Shown here: positions 44,816 through 56,284 of the stretch, piece after piece
How positions within the stretch are numbered: position 1 is the first letter of the stretch
Layout: each line of letters begins with the position of its first letter
DNA from: Cryptomeria japonica
Lineage: Eukaryota > Streptophyta > Pinopsida > Cupressales > Cupressaceae
Length of the DNA: 64,000 nt
Assembly: GCF_030272615.1 (NCBI RefSeq)
Contig: NC_081410.1
Coordinates: 284,395,957-284,459,956, forward strand
Reading direction: 5' to 3'
Notes under the pieces: generated by a model
The model's database searches: none
What the model saw: only the letters and a program-made list of their open reading frames with translations
What the model was told of the DNA's origin: nothing
Translations under genes and position numbers: made by a program

Positions 44816-46270
44816 TTGGAAACTTGGGGGTAGGATTCCTATATAGTTCACTACCTTCCATCAGCTATGTTTTGCTTGCTCTCCTGATCCCTGTGCCATT
44901 TCATGGTTTTACGTCCCTGCGGAGATTTGGAGGCACCACTATTAGCCTTGGACCTAGTCCCCATTAGGGCATCCTGCCTTCTTGTTTTTCTTTTTTCCAT
45001 TCTTTGTTATTTCTCCCTCATGCTCATCTCTAGGCTCATCTTGCATGTTACTCCATAGTTCTCCCCTTTATCGGATGATGTGGGCATATCAACTCCAATA
45101 TTCTAGAATAACGTATTTAGATTAACCTTAGGTGATCCAAACTTGTTCTTCCTTCCAAGTTTAATTTCATGTCCTTTAAATTTATTTAGGCACTCTTCAT
45201 CTCTTTTGTTTCTAAAACTTGAGGGGCCTCATGATGAGATTCAGTCACAATCTCAATCTCACCTTCTTCAAGAATCTCTTCACTGATAGCATTCTCTTCC
45301 TCCTAAGCCTGTAGAGCCTGAAAAGTATTGACTGTTTTGATCTCAAAGTCACTGATTTCATTCTTTTTATCTTCCTTCAATGGTGGAGTCTTAAGAGGGT
45401 CATTTCTATCTCCTTCTGATAGGTCTAGTATGTTACCAGGAATTTCAACTCTTCCTTCCACTTTAGTTCCTTCTTTATTGTTATTCTTTTCTTTCCAAAC
45501 CTGTTTATGAGGATTGTTAACCGTCATAGGTTTTTTAGGGTTACTAGGGCAAGCCTTAGCCCAGTAACCAACTTTTTTACAAGAAAAGAATACAAAGGGG
45601 AGGGACTCAAACTCTATTGTCTGTTCCCATAATCCAAGTTTGGAACTTATATCAATAGAACTAGGAAGATCCATCTTCTGCAAAATATTAACACAAATGT
45701 GCGCATAAACCAACCTTTTTCAAGCTACAGTCATTGGATCTATCGCAACAAGCTCTCCAAAGGAGTTTGCAACTCTTGAGAAAACATTCTCAACCCAAAA
45801 TTCAATCAGCAAGTCAGACAGCCTTACCCAGACTAGAGTAGATTCAAAGAAAGAGTCATTGAGTTTCATATTAGGAGACCATTTTCTCATAGATAGGGAA
45901 GATTTACCAAACATCCAAGGACCACCGCTTAATGCTGCTTCCATATCTTCCCCAAAAGAGAAGAAAAAAACAAAAAAACCTCTGGACAAGTCAGAAACAT
46001 CAACCTGACCTTTCATCCTCCATTTTCTCTTAACAAAAGACCTAAAATCCTTAATATTGGGTCATGGTCCAACAAACTTCCCCACTAGAGAGAAAACCAT
46101 TAAAGAAATGCTATGATCGATAACGAAATCTAGAACCGCAATAGCAAGTTTACCCATTTTTCTATCAGAGATGTCTTTCACAAAGGGAAATGACAATTTT
46201 CCAATTGGTTTTCCAGTCGGTTTATTTGCAAACAGACTACTCCAGGGTTTGAGGGCTTTCACCTCTATGA
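44816..46270 (-). pseudogene. E6 LINE ORF1: RNA-binding protein
   Basis: The frame begins MKALKPWSSLFANKPTGK (46,262) and, across stops and frame changes, reads GPWMFGKSSLSMRKWSPNM, WVRLSDLLIEFW and a knuckle FFSCKKVGYWAKAC. This is the DUF4283 plus CCHC layout of plant L1 ORF1, with the first Cys of the knuckle changed (FFSCKK). It would bind LINE RNA. The stretch 45,300-44,816 is a decayed acidic/basic tail and the ORF1-ORF2 spacer. The LINE starts abruptly near 46,270, where Tat gag begins. Confidence 0.82.
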
Positions 46271-47766
46271 TCTTTTGTGATTAATGTTGTTGTAGGAACT
46301 ATTTTAGAGTTTTAACTCTCCCTTCTTTACCATTGCATCCTCTATATTTAGACCATTCTCAATCATTTTAGCAAAAGAAAGAGGACATTGCAGTTTGAGA
46401 CGATAACTCATTTCAATGGTAAGGTTGTCAATGAATATTTCCATTTTTTCTTGATTTGGTACATCTCTTGGATATCTATTAAATGGTCATCTCCATCGCT
46501 GTAGAAAAACCATGAAGGGTTCACCATTCCTTCCTTTTATATTACATAGGTCTAGCATTGTTATCTCATTTCTTATGTTGTAGGAGTATTGCGAGATAAA
46601 TCTGTTTACAAGTTCTCCAAAAGATTTAATTCCAGACGGTAATCTTGAGAACCATTTCATTGATTGTCCACTTAAGCTTCTAGGAAATAGACGCATTAGG
46701 TAAGTTTTGTTGTGTTCAAACTCCATACTCATGGTGTAAAATTCCCTAATGTGATCTTAAGGATCATATTTCCCATCATATTTATCATATTTAGGGATTT
46801 CACAATGTTATGGGAATGGTATCATGTTTAAATTTTTGTCAAAAGGATATGGACAAATATCCTCCAATGAATATTTCTTGGAACTTGTTCCATTCTGCAT
46901 ATCTTGAATTTGTTGTTACAAGGTTTGCATTTGTTGGTAGAGAGTTAACAAAGGATTATCAATATAGGTTCTCCTTGCATCTTCATAAGTTCTTTTGTCA
47001 CTACGCTCTCTCCTTGTTTCATCTTGGTTCCTTGCATCATCATGGTCTTTTCTTGTTCTATCCCCTCTTATTTCCTCATGATTTACTCAATTTACATCAT
47101 CATTATTGGATCATCAATGTTTTGATGATTACTTGTTCCCATATCTTGTTTCAAACTTTCCATGTTAAAATCTTGTGGCAATTTAGCTTCTAAATTTGCC
47201 AACATTAGGATGTACTTTTTCTTTTGTTTTTCCAATAGTTTGTCAAATCTAGAATCTTGTTCAACATCTCGAATGGTGGCATTGGATGCTTCTTCATCAA
47301 TATCTGTGTATCCAAATTGATGAAACATTGGATTTTATTCTTCCATTTTTTTTTGTCTTCTCAACTGCTCATGTTGAGCTCTAGTCCAAACTGGCATGTG
47401 ATTGATTTGAAAACTTCCAAAGTTTTGGATTGTCTAAAATGCAACTCAATAGGTGATTATTGGTTTAGGAAGATAAGCTTTATTGATTTTACCATTATTA
47501 TTGGTGCGTTGAGATAAGGCATCCTTTTGTTGAAAAGCACGTGCTTGCAAAATTTCTCCATCAAACTCCATTCCATAACCACGTAAATAGTGACAAAAAT
47601 AGTGTAGGAACATTCTATGTTTCAACACGATCTTGTGATTGATGTATAAGAATTTCCTCTTCTTCAAGATAGCCTTCCAACTTGGTTTCCTTTTCTTTAG
47701 GCGATATCTAAAACTCATATAAGCATCTAATGATTTACAAGTTGTTTGATTCCAATGTGAGTGCAA
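46271..47766 (-). pseudogene. E7 Tat gag remnant
   Basis: Minus-strand pieces at 47,766-47,446, 47,328-47,092 and 46,732-46,487 form a Tat gag. The last has FPRSLSGQSMKWFSRLPSG, SYNIRNEITMLDLCNI and GEPFMVFLQRWR, closely like the E3 gag. The C-terminal part is cut by E6 near 46,270 and no pol follows on the other side of E6, so the rest was lost. Stops and frame changes are present. Confidence 0.78.
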
Positions 47767-49787
47767 TCTTGATTTTTATAAAACCTAGGTCCAAAGAGGA
47801 ACAATATATCCAAGATAATGAACAAAGGTTGATATGATCAAGTTTCATGATAAAGAATTTGATATATCCTGATAAGAAATTGATAATGATGTTGATTTGC
47901 ACTTGAGATGGTTGAATCACTAATTTGTTGGATGTTTATGCTTATAAAAACCTTTGTAAAATAACCTATTTGATTGATAACTTAATTGTTTGACTAGATT
48001 GAAGACATGTGATAGTTGGAAACAAACCTCCTCAAAAAAGGGTATCTGAAAATGATGTTGAAATTTTGGTCTGATATGTGAAAATGCTCACTATTGCAGA
48101 TGTGCAAAAACAAATGCACTAACCTATGGATCAAAAGCACTAGCCTACACAACAAATGCACTACTCTATTGAATAAAAGCACTACTCTGCGCAGTAAAAG
48201 TGCTAGCCTAAGGTGCAAAAGCATTGTTTTAGTTGTAAAAGTGTTATTCTATTGAGAAAATGCATGATCCTAAAGGTCAAAAGCATTGCAATGTTGCTCA
48301 AAAGTGTTTTTCTACACAACAAATGTGATGTTCTGCATTACAAAAACATGATTTTGACTGTGTTAAAAGAAATTTTTAGTTTTCTAGCAAGTTGTAGAAT
48401 TTTTTACTTATTTCAGAATGATGATTTTTCAATATTTTGACCATTTTGAGAATTTTTTGCAGACACAAAGACACAATGTTTGGAAAGCAAAGTGCACAAG
48501 CAAGAACAAATCCTATGGTAGGCCAAGACATTAATTGTTGAATCTCACATGGGGTTTTCCCCAAGGCTACGCTATTCAGAGTGGATATTTAGGTGCTTGA
48601 CCCCACTGGCTCCACCCTCGACACTCACTTGTTTGGGGTAGCCAAGCACCAGTTTGCATGAAAAATCCCCATGGCAAACTTCATATCTATACTAAGAACT
48701 GTATGTGTGTGAGCTGCTTCAGAGGTCCGACCTCCTGTGCCAATAATTAGAAGGATTTTGGCAACTAATACAAATGGTTTTTAGTAAGGGCTTTAGGTCA
48801 TGTGGCCATACATGCAGCACTTTACACTCTATAAATACAGAAGTTCCCAGCCTATAGAGGTTATGCTCCATAGGATTTATGGGGAAATATAGTGTCGGTA
48901 TGAACTAATCAGCACATTTTGTCCATGACTTTTGTCGTAGATACCATTTATTTGTCAATGACTTTTGTCATAGATACCATTTATTTAGAGTGGACCGGAA
49001 GGACTCAGTATTAGTCTATTTCCACTTGGGTCATTCCCCTCTCACTGACCCCCTCAAGGCAGCTTGGGAAGGCATGCCCTCTAATGGTAAAACAAGAAAT
49101 TAAAGTAGGTCTAGCTTTTTTATCATCGTATTAGGGTGAGAGCATACTCACCTATTACTTTCAACTAGCATAGTAGACAAATGGTTCTTTTACCCTTTAG
49201 ATTACCTATGTGCAACTACCTTACTAAAAACAAATGATGCAAGTTCAATGCTTTATCCCTTAGTTAAGCTAGGTGAAACATGTATGATTTTTTTACTTCC
49301 TAAAACACTCTTAGTTAAACTATGTGACAAAATGCATTAAAAATTTGCTCAAAATGAAATCTGCAAGCACACAAGTCAGTAATTTGGAAAAATCGGTCTT
49401 GGGTAGTAGAAACCTGCAAGGATTTGATAGAAAACCGATTATAAAATTTCAATTTTTTTTGCAACAAAGTGAAGTGAGAATGCTAAAATAGAAAAAGTGC
49501 TAACCTGAAAGACAAAAGCGCTACCCTATGCAATGAAAGTGCTAAACTGCTAAGTAAAAGTATGATTTCTTAAGCAAAAGTGCTAACTTGGGAAGCAAAA
49601 GCGCTAACATGCAAGACAAAAGCGATAGCCTATGTCATAAAAATGCTAACTTGCAGAACAAAAATGCTAAACTAAGGGTCAAAAGTGCTACCTTATTTCA
49701 CACAAGCGTGAAACCTGTTTAAAAAAGTGTTAATCCATTGTGTTAGTGATAATTAGACATGATATCAAAAAAATAAGTGTGAGGCCT
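47767..49787 (-). other. E7 long leader with two short-repeat blocks
   Basis: Same plan as E3: blocks at about 48,095-48,350 and 49,485-49,725 are built from units of about 18-24 bp around AAAAGTGCTAACCT, with a different sequence from the E3 unit, and flank a conserved core (48,990-49,160). A 33-bp tandem repeat (ATGACTTTTGTC...GATACCATTTAT) lies at about 48,919-48,986. No gene. Confidence 0.72.
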
Positions 49788-49812
49788 TGACCCCATGGTG
49801 GGCACTGAAAAT
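49788..49812 (-). promoter_or_regulatory. E7 primer binding site, decayed
   Basis: On the minus strand CAGTGCCCACCATGGGGTC follows the LTR end ...GTGATACA and a short T run. It corresponds to the tRNA-Lys-like site of E3, with the first bases mutated. Confidence 0.65.
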
Positions 49813-50937
49813 GTATCACTTAAGTTTGACCTCATAGATTAAACCTACAAACTCATTAGTCTATCATGCAAATATAACTCAAGTTTCAACCAATGAAACA
49901 ACATGAAATGAAAAAGCAAATAAAATATTATACCCTCATGATTTATGTCTCATTGTGTCCTAACCCCATTTTTCCTAGTCGTAGATGATTTTTTTCTTAG
50001 ACAAGCACTGGTAGCTTCCAAGATGGCAAGTGTGGAATGGACTGGTAATTTATATGATATGCAAAGATAAACTATGATAATGATTTATGCTAAATTGCTC
50101 AAAAACAACTCTAAAAATGCTAAGCAAATGAATTCATGGATGCAAAGATAAAGACTCTTGATTGACTATAAGATTAGATATTAGTTTCAAAAATAGCTTA
50201 GGAGACCTCTATTTATATGTTTTTTAGTGCATAAGCTTAGGTGGCAAAGATAAACGGTCATGATTAAATCTTGCCATTTGGATGGCTATGAGAAAGATGT
50301 TAAGATGTGAGAGAGAAAGGTGGAAGATGTTCCTCCCACACCTACAGGATGGAGGAAAAGGTGGAAGGAGAAGCCAAGTGTTATTCATCTCACCTTGACT
50401 AAGAAGAATACTTGAGATAATATAGGATAGCTAGAGAAGATTTAGGGATAAGAGGACAAGTGGACTCAACTCCCTCCAAAGATGTAGGAAGGTTGGATAA
50501 AATTATAGGGAAGTTGAGGAATGTGTGTACGTACACATTATTTGAAGAATGAATTTGGAAGTTGGAGATAATGATGTATATTAATATTAAAAATATTAAT
50601 ATCTTAGCCACATGATTGATGAGTTGGCAAAGAAGAAGTGATGTAGAGATGAGGGTGAGTTGGAAAAGGAAGATTAAATAATTAAGAAATTATTTAATTG
50701 ATGAGACTATAGGATAGTGGATAGAAGAATAATTAAATATAAGATATTTAATTAATTGATTAGAAGAAAGGATAAATGAATTAATTAATAAAATGTTTAA
50801 ATTAAATTAATTAATAGAAGAACATGAAATGAGAAATAAATTAATCTTTTCAAATTAATTATTTAATAGAAGAATAATTATTAAATACATATAAAATATT
50901 TATTTAATTGCTCAAAGCCAATTTTATGTGTATACAA
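49813..50937 (-). repeat. E7 5' LTR
   Basis: About 1.1 kb. On the minus strand it begins TTGTATACAC and ends GTGATACA before the primer site. It has an AT-rich TTAATTAA-type section like the E3 LTR. Short open frames inside show no similarity to known proteins. Confidence 0.72.
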
Positions 50938-53238
50938 CCTCAACAAGAAAATGAACCCTAGGTGAATTCGGCTCTGCAAATTTGGATGCATGAACCTAAG
51001 GTTTGTGCCTCGATGGAGCGGTCTTCAAAGCTAATCCATGGAGGAGAGTATACAACCTCCTCCATGCAAGTAAGTCACCTCTCCCCTTCTTGATTTTTTT
51101 TGGTTTTAATGTTTTATTGTGCTTGTGCTCTGGCTTTTTAGTTTGTGTGCTTTGAGTGTTTAATGCACCAGGATAGATGGGGCTCTAGATGGTATAACAT
51201 TTATTTGGGGTGATTGTGCCATTAATATAGATATCACTGCTACGACTGGCTCTAATTCATTTAAGTTGATGCTTTTTAATTCTACATTCTTTGTTCCTGG
51301 TTTGCATAAATTCAATGTGAGGGTTTCTATTCTATCTAGAGGAGGTAAGCAAAATGACCTTTCTCTATCTATCTTTTCTATCGCCCCTAATTTAAATACG
51401 ATTGATGTATTGAATAATGAAAAATATAGGTTAAAGGACATTGTTGTTTCTCTTGCGACTATGGACACTGCTAAATGCCTAGCCCATAAATATTTAGACG
51501 AATGGATCAAAAATATTTGCATAAAAAATAGGGTTTCATTTTTCTTTATGTATAATGATTTAAAAAGGTTTGTTCATTATTTTATTTAATGATTCTTAGT
51601 TGTAGGCAATAGTTGTTGAGACACAATAGTGGTCCATTGGTAAATGTATTTTTAGGGCCTTAAATGGTCGCCTAAGGTTGTGAGTGATTAAATTTTAGCC
51701 CTCTCTTCCCATAGGTGTTTATGAAAAACTTTTCACCTCTGTTGTGGAATTGTATCCCCCAAATGTTAGACTCCATTGGGAAAGTGAGTGGATAACACCC
51801 ACTCCTTGGTTCCCCACATGGATTCTAGGATCTTAATATCTATTGGTCCCCCAACAAAGGCCTACCCAGATTTGTTGAAATTAATATTGATGAGGATCCC
51901 ATGGTTTGTGTTAAAAGCTTTTTACGTGAGATTAATGCTTGTTTTCTATGTAAAAGAGAAGGGCACATTTGAATAAATTTCCCTATTCTAGCAAAATGTA
52001 AGCCCCCTACCTACTCTATGGGTAATTTTGGAAATCTTGTGTATCCCATTGGTGAAACCTCCACCCTCTTTAGTCTTTTCCTAATCTTGTAAAGGGTGCT
52101 CAAGGTCCTATTTTGGAACAACTTAATATTCTAAAAGATGTGGTGACAGATGTGGTGAATTCTTCACCTGCTAATCTTCTAATATTTGATGAGTATGCTA
52201 TGTTTGGAAAGTTTAATGATGAACCCTCATTCGGTTATTGCTTTGTTGCTTTCTAAAATTAGGGATCCCAAGAAGGATAACTCTGACCGGTTCATGCATC
52301 CAAGAAATCACAAGGCTAGGAGGAAGAATGCTCAACAATTTGCCCTTGATAAGCTTAAGAGCTCTAGGGTTTCCATGATCGAGGTGACCTACTATTCTGA
52401 TGAGTGCCCCCAAGTTGTTCATTCCTCTGTCTCAATAGATGATGTTTCTTACATTATTATATTTATGGCTAGTTCAGTTGAGGTAAATAATAACTCTCTC
52501 ATCAAATCTATTTTTAGGGGTATTGAGGAAATGAGACAATCTAGTATGAATTCGAGCAAATTTGCTAGCCTAGATACCCCCATGAGGGGTTCAAACTCCT
52601 TGAAACTATCTAAAAATTTCAACATTCTTATAGAGCCTCATTTTGAGGATCTCGAAGATGGTGAGGTCAATAGGAATACCTTAATAGGACTCCCCCCTTT
52701 GTGATGGTACTTAGACTACCTCTTCCCCTCAGATTGATGTTAGAACTTCTTTGATAAAAAATAATTAGAACATTAAACTTGATAGTGATGCTTCCTTTTT
52801 TATGTTATTACTATAGACCCCCTTATTAGGAATAATGATTCTAATGAAGCCCGTGACTTGGCCATAATACCTTATGAAAAAACTAGAGTGAGCCTCTATG
52901 AAGAATTCATTGAAGCCCAACTTATTGATTCAGACTTGGAGACTGGGTCCTTGTCCAATGATTCGATCACTAAAGAGGAGCATAGTTTAGGTCAAGATCA
53001 AGTTATGGATTCCAAAGATGAAGATTATGATATTTTAATTCCTACTAGGAATGGTCTCTTTAATAAGGTTAAAAGAAAGAGAGGAATACCTAATGGAAAA
53101 ACATCCCCCTTCCTAAGAAGAAAAGTAATAAGAAGGAACTCCCTAAGTGCTTCAACAACTTTAAAGCTACCAAGCACATTATTGCTTAATGTTTCTCATG
53201 GATTTGAACTGCATCTCTTCAAATATTTGGGGGCTTGA
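50938..53238 (+). pseudogene. E8 LINE 5' part and ORF1
   Basis: After a leader (50,938-51,150) broken frames encode a LINE ORF1-like protein: DVLNNEKYRLKDIVVSLAT, AKCLAHKYLDEWIKN, then DRFMHPRNHKARRKNAQQFA and an acidic tail with KVKRKRGIPNGKTSPFL. A CFLCKREGHI-like segment near 51,940-51,970 is a plausible decayed knuckle. There is no clean domain and many frame changes. The assignment rests on its place immediately before a LINE endonuclease and its overlap with it (53,189-53,238). Confidence 0.65.
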
Positions 53239-55340
53239 ATACCTAGACATGAAACATGTTGTCAAGCAATTTCTTAGCCAACATAAAAATATTGACATTA
53301 TGTTGCTTCAAGAAGTAAAAACCACTAGGTTCACTCTAGGAGTAAATATTAAATGCACATGGAAAGATGCACTACAATTCTCCACCAATCATGATAGAGG
53401 TAAAGGGGGTGTTGTCATTATTATTGGAGGAAAATGGGTCTCCAAAATTATGGATAGTGGCTCCTCCCCATGTAATAGAGTGGTGTGGATAATTTTGAAC
53501 CTTTGTAATACTAAGGTTGGAGTATGTTCTCTTTATGCCTCCAATGACTACAAAGAAATAATAGATCTTTGGAAATGGTTGGCTAATCTTCTAGATATTC
53601 CCTAGCTTATTGGGGGATACTTTAACATGGTGGAACATCCAAAGGATAAACTTGGAGGTCTGAAAATGGAATGGAAATGTGGGGAGAATCCCCTTTAAGG
53701 TATGAAGAAGGATTATAGATCAATATGGTATATGTGGTGTAACTTTCAGTAAGGTAGGAGGATAATTTATTGTAGATTGGATAGGTTCTATGCTAATAAA
53801 GAACTTTTTTCTTTCAAACAAGAGGGAAATAGAACCATAGTCAAATTTTGTCCCTTCACTCTCTCATATCATCATTTGATCTCAGCTCAGATTATGGTAA
53901 ACTTCAATATAGCCCCTCATCCTAAGAGGGAAGAGTACTTATTCTTAATACTAATATTTTGAATGATGGTAGAAGACTAGAGAGAGAACTTGTTGATAAC
54001 TTGATAGCTTAGGAGGCCCATATTCAAAATGACCTTGACAACTTGGAATTGTCTCTCTCATTATCTTGAACTAGAGACATGTTGAGAAGAATAAAACATA
54101 AGAAGATACAAAGAATCAAGGTGAGGGCTAGGATCAATTGGTTACAACAAGTAGATAAGGTCTCTGAATTATTTTCTAATATGTTGAGATAGAAATAATT
54201 CAAGGAAAGAATTGACAAAGTCTGGGAGAAGGGTAAAGAATTGATCGACAATGAAGACATCAAAACTACCTTCCTACAATACTACTAGAAGCTATTCTCT
54301 TCTAAGGTTAACTCGCTATCTAGCCTCTCTACTAGAGATAAATGTAGAACCCTAATTCCTATGAAGATTTTATCAAAGGAGGTTGACTCTCTCAAAAAAT
54401 CTATCTCAATTGAGGAGATACATAAGGCTATTAGTACCCTCAATAATTATAAGGCCTCAAGTCCAAATGGGCTACCCATTGAGTTTTATAAAGAAGATAA
54501 TGATTGGATTAGCATGGATCTTTTATATATTTAGGAGGAAGCTCTATATAGGGGTTCTTTAGGCTCTAAGATCAATAAGGGGGTGATAAAGCTTTTCCTA
54601 AAAGAAGGGGACAAATTTCTTATTAAAAACTAGAGGCCCATTATTTTTCTTAATATTTCCTATAAGATTCTTGCTAAGATTATTGCATTCAGACATGGAT
54701 ATCTTACCAAGTTTTGTTAGAAATACTCAAAAAAGTTTCATTAAAGGGAGTTACACTCTTTAGAACCTCATCACAAGTTGGGATGCCATGAACTGGGCAA
54801 AGTTAACTAACCAAAATGTTGTTATGTTCATCATTGACTTTGAAAAGGTATATGATCAGATCAAATGGATTTTTTTCATTATGATACTAGAAGAATCTGG
54901 ATTTTGAAATAAATTTTGTCAAATGTTTCAAGTTCTCCTTAATGATGCCTCTACTAAAGTGGATTTCAATGGCTCTTGTAATGAGCCCCTCAAGCTAGAA
55001 AGGTCTATCAAGAAAGGATGCCCACTTGTTCTTGCCATGTTTGTTATTATGGCAAATGCTATATTCTATTGGCTTAGAGGATATACCCACTCTCTAAGGG
55101 TTAGAGGTATCTCCCTATCCAACATAGTGGATCTTATTAATATCTAGTTTGATAATGATACAACCCTATTTATAGAACTTGAAGAAGGTAATATGGACTC
55201 CTTGATGTTAAAGATCAATATATTTTGTGAAGCCTCTGGGGCTAAAATCTTTGTAGCCAAATCCACTCTTTTGGGATAGGATGATACCCCCCCTATGACT
55301 CAGTAAGTATGGTTACTAGTGCAGTGGTACTTTTAAAAAA
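53189..55340 (+). pseudogene. E8 LINE ORF2: endonuclease and reverse transcriptase
   Basis: The frame opens MDLNCISSNIWGLEYLDMKH, an endonuclease start comparable to E6, with MLLQEVKTTRF and LIGGYFNMVEHPKD (GDFN replaced by GYFN, so a catalytic Asp is lost). RT follows in pieces: IPMKILSKEVDSLKKS, YKASSPNGLPIEFYKED, PIIFLNISYKILAKII, FIIDFEKVYDQIKW, ERSIKKGCPLVLAMFV, and FDNDTTLFI where FADD-type residues are expected. Both active sites are damaged. It stops at the E9 boundary (55,353); no poly(A) end is seen. Confidence 0.82.
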
Positions 55341-55352
55341 GTGATATATTTA

Positions 55353-55975
55353 TGTTAGGATTGATGATAGTCCAAAGATACTGAGAGGGGGGCTGAATCA
55401 ATATCTAACCATCTTACATAATATTTAACCTTATTAAGTATTTTGCATTCCAAAATAGTGTACCAATAAACAAGAATTAATACAATAAATAGAAACAATA
55501 AAGACAACATAGAAAGAACACCATAACATAAGATGTTTAATGAGGAAACCCAATGTGGGAAAAACCTCAATGGGATTTGTGACCCACAATATTCAATCAT
55601 AGGCCAATGAATGGATATTATAACCATAAACCCTTATACAAAATCTGCCTTAATATTCACGTATCACTTCTACATCCATATTGCCTTATCTTTTTTCTCA
55701 TCTGTCATTATAAAATGATTTATAAGACCTCATATACATATGAGTCTATTATAATATGCCATGTCAGCTTACAAAAGATATTACAATTAAATACAAAAGG
55801 TTGTTCCTATCGGCTGCGATGTCAGTGAACATTATTGTCTCTGTCGGTGAAGTGTCTATCGATGCATGTGCCTCCTGGTGGTTGTGCCTACCGGTTTCCA
55901 CAATACTGTAAGGTTGCCATCAATGAAAACACCTTCAATCACCTTCAATTCACATTGGAGTATGCAATGCTAACA
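55353..55975 (-). repeat. E9 3' LTR
   Basis: TGTTAGGATT...GCTAACA, 623 bp. It contains a dyad-rich module (55,542-55,587) with GAAACCCAATGTGGGAAAAA and GACCCAC. No gene. Confidence 0.88.
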
Positions 55976-56284
55976 ATCTCCCACTTTGGCATTGATGGCA
56001 ACGCTCGTGAGAAAAATCCCAAAACTGTATCCAAAAATGAAGTCCAAAATTTTTACCAAAAATGTGTGCTCCCCCTGAGTAGATGATCTCCTCTGATAAT
56101 CATTTTTCTCTATCCTACTACTCCCCCTTTGACATCAATCACAAAGGTTGTCAAAATTGTCAAATGAGTGCAGTTTTCAACTTGAACTTTGTAACTAGTT
56201 GGTTACAATCTGGAATAAGTTTGCTAGGACCAAATTCAAGCTCTGAATAAACCTGTTACTGTCCTTCATAGCTGCCTCAGTTCT
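55976..56284 (-). promoter_or_regulatory. E9 polypurine tract and 3' untranslated region
   Basis: On the minus strand CCAAAGTGGGAGAT abuts the LTR. A second tract, TCAAAGGGGGAG, lies about 145 bases upstream (about 56,121-56,137). No gene. Confidence 0.78.
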
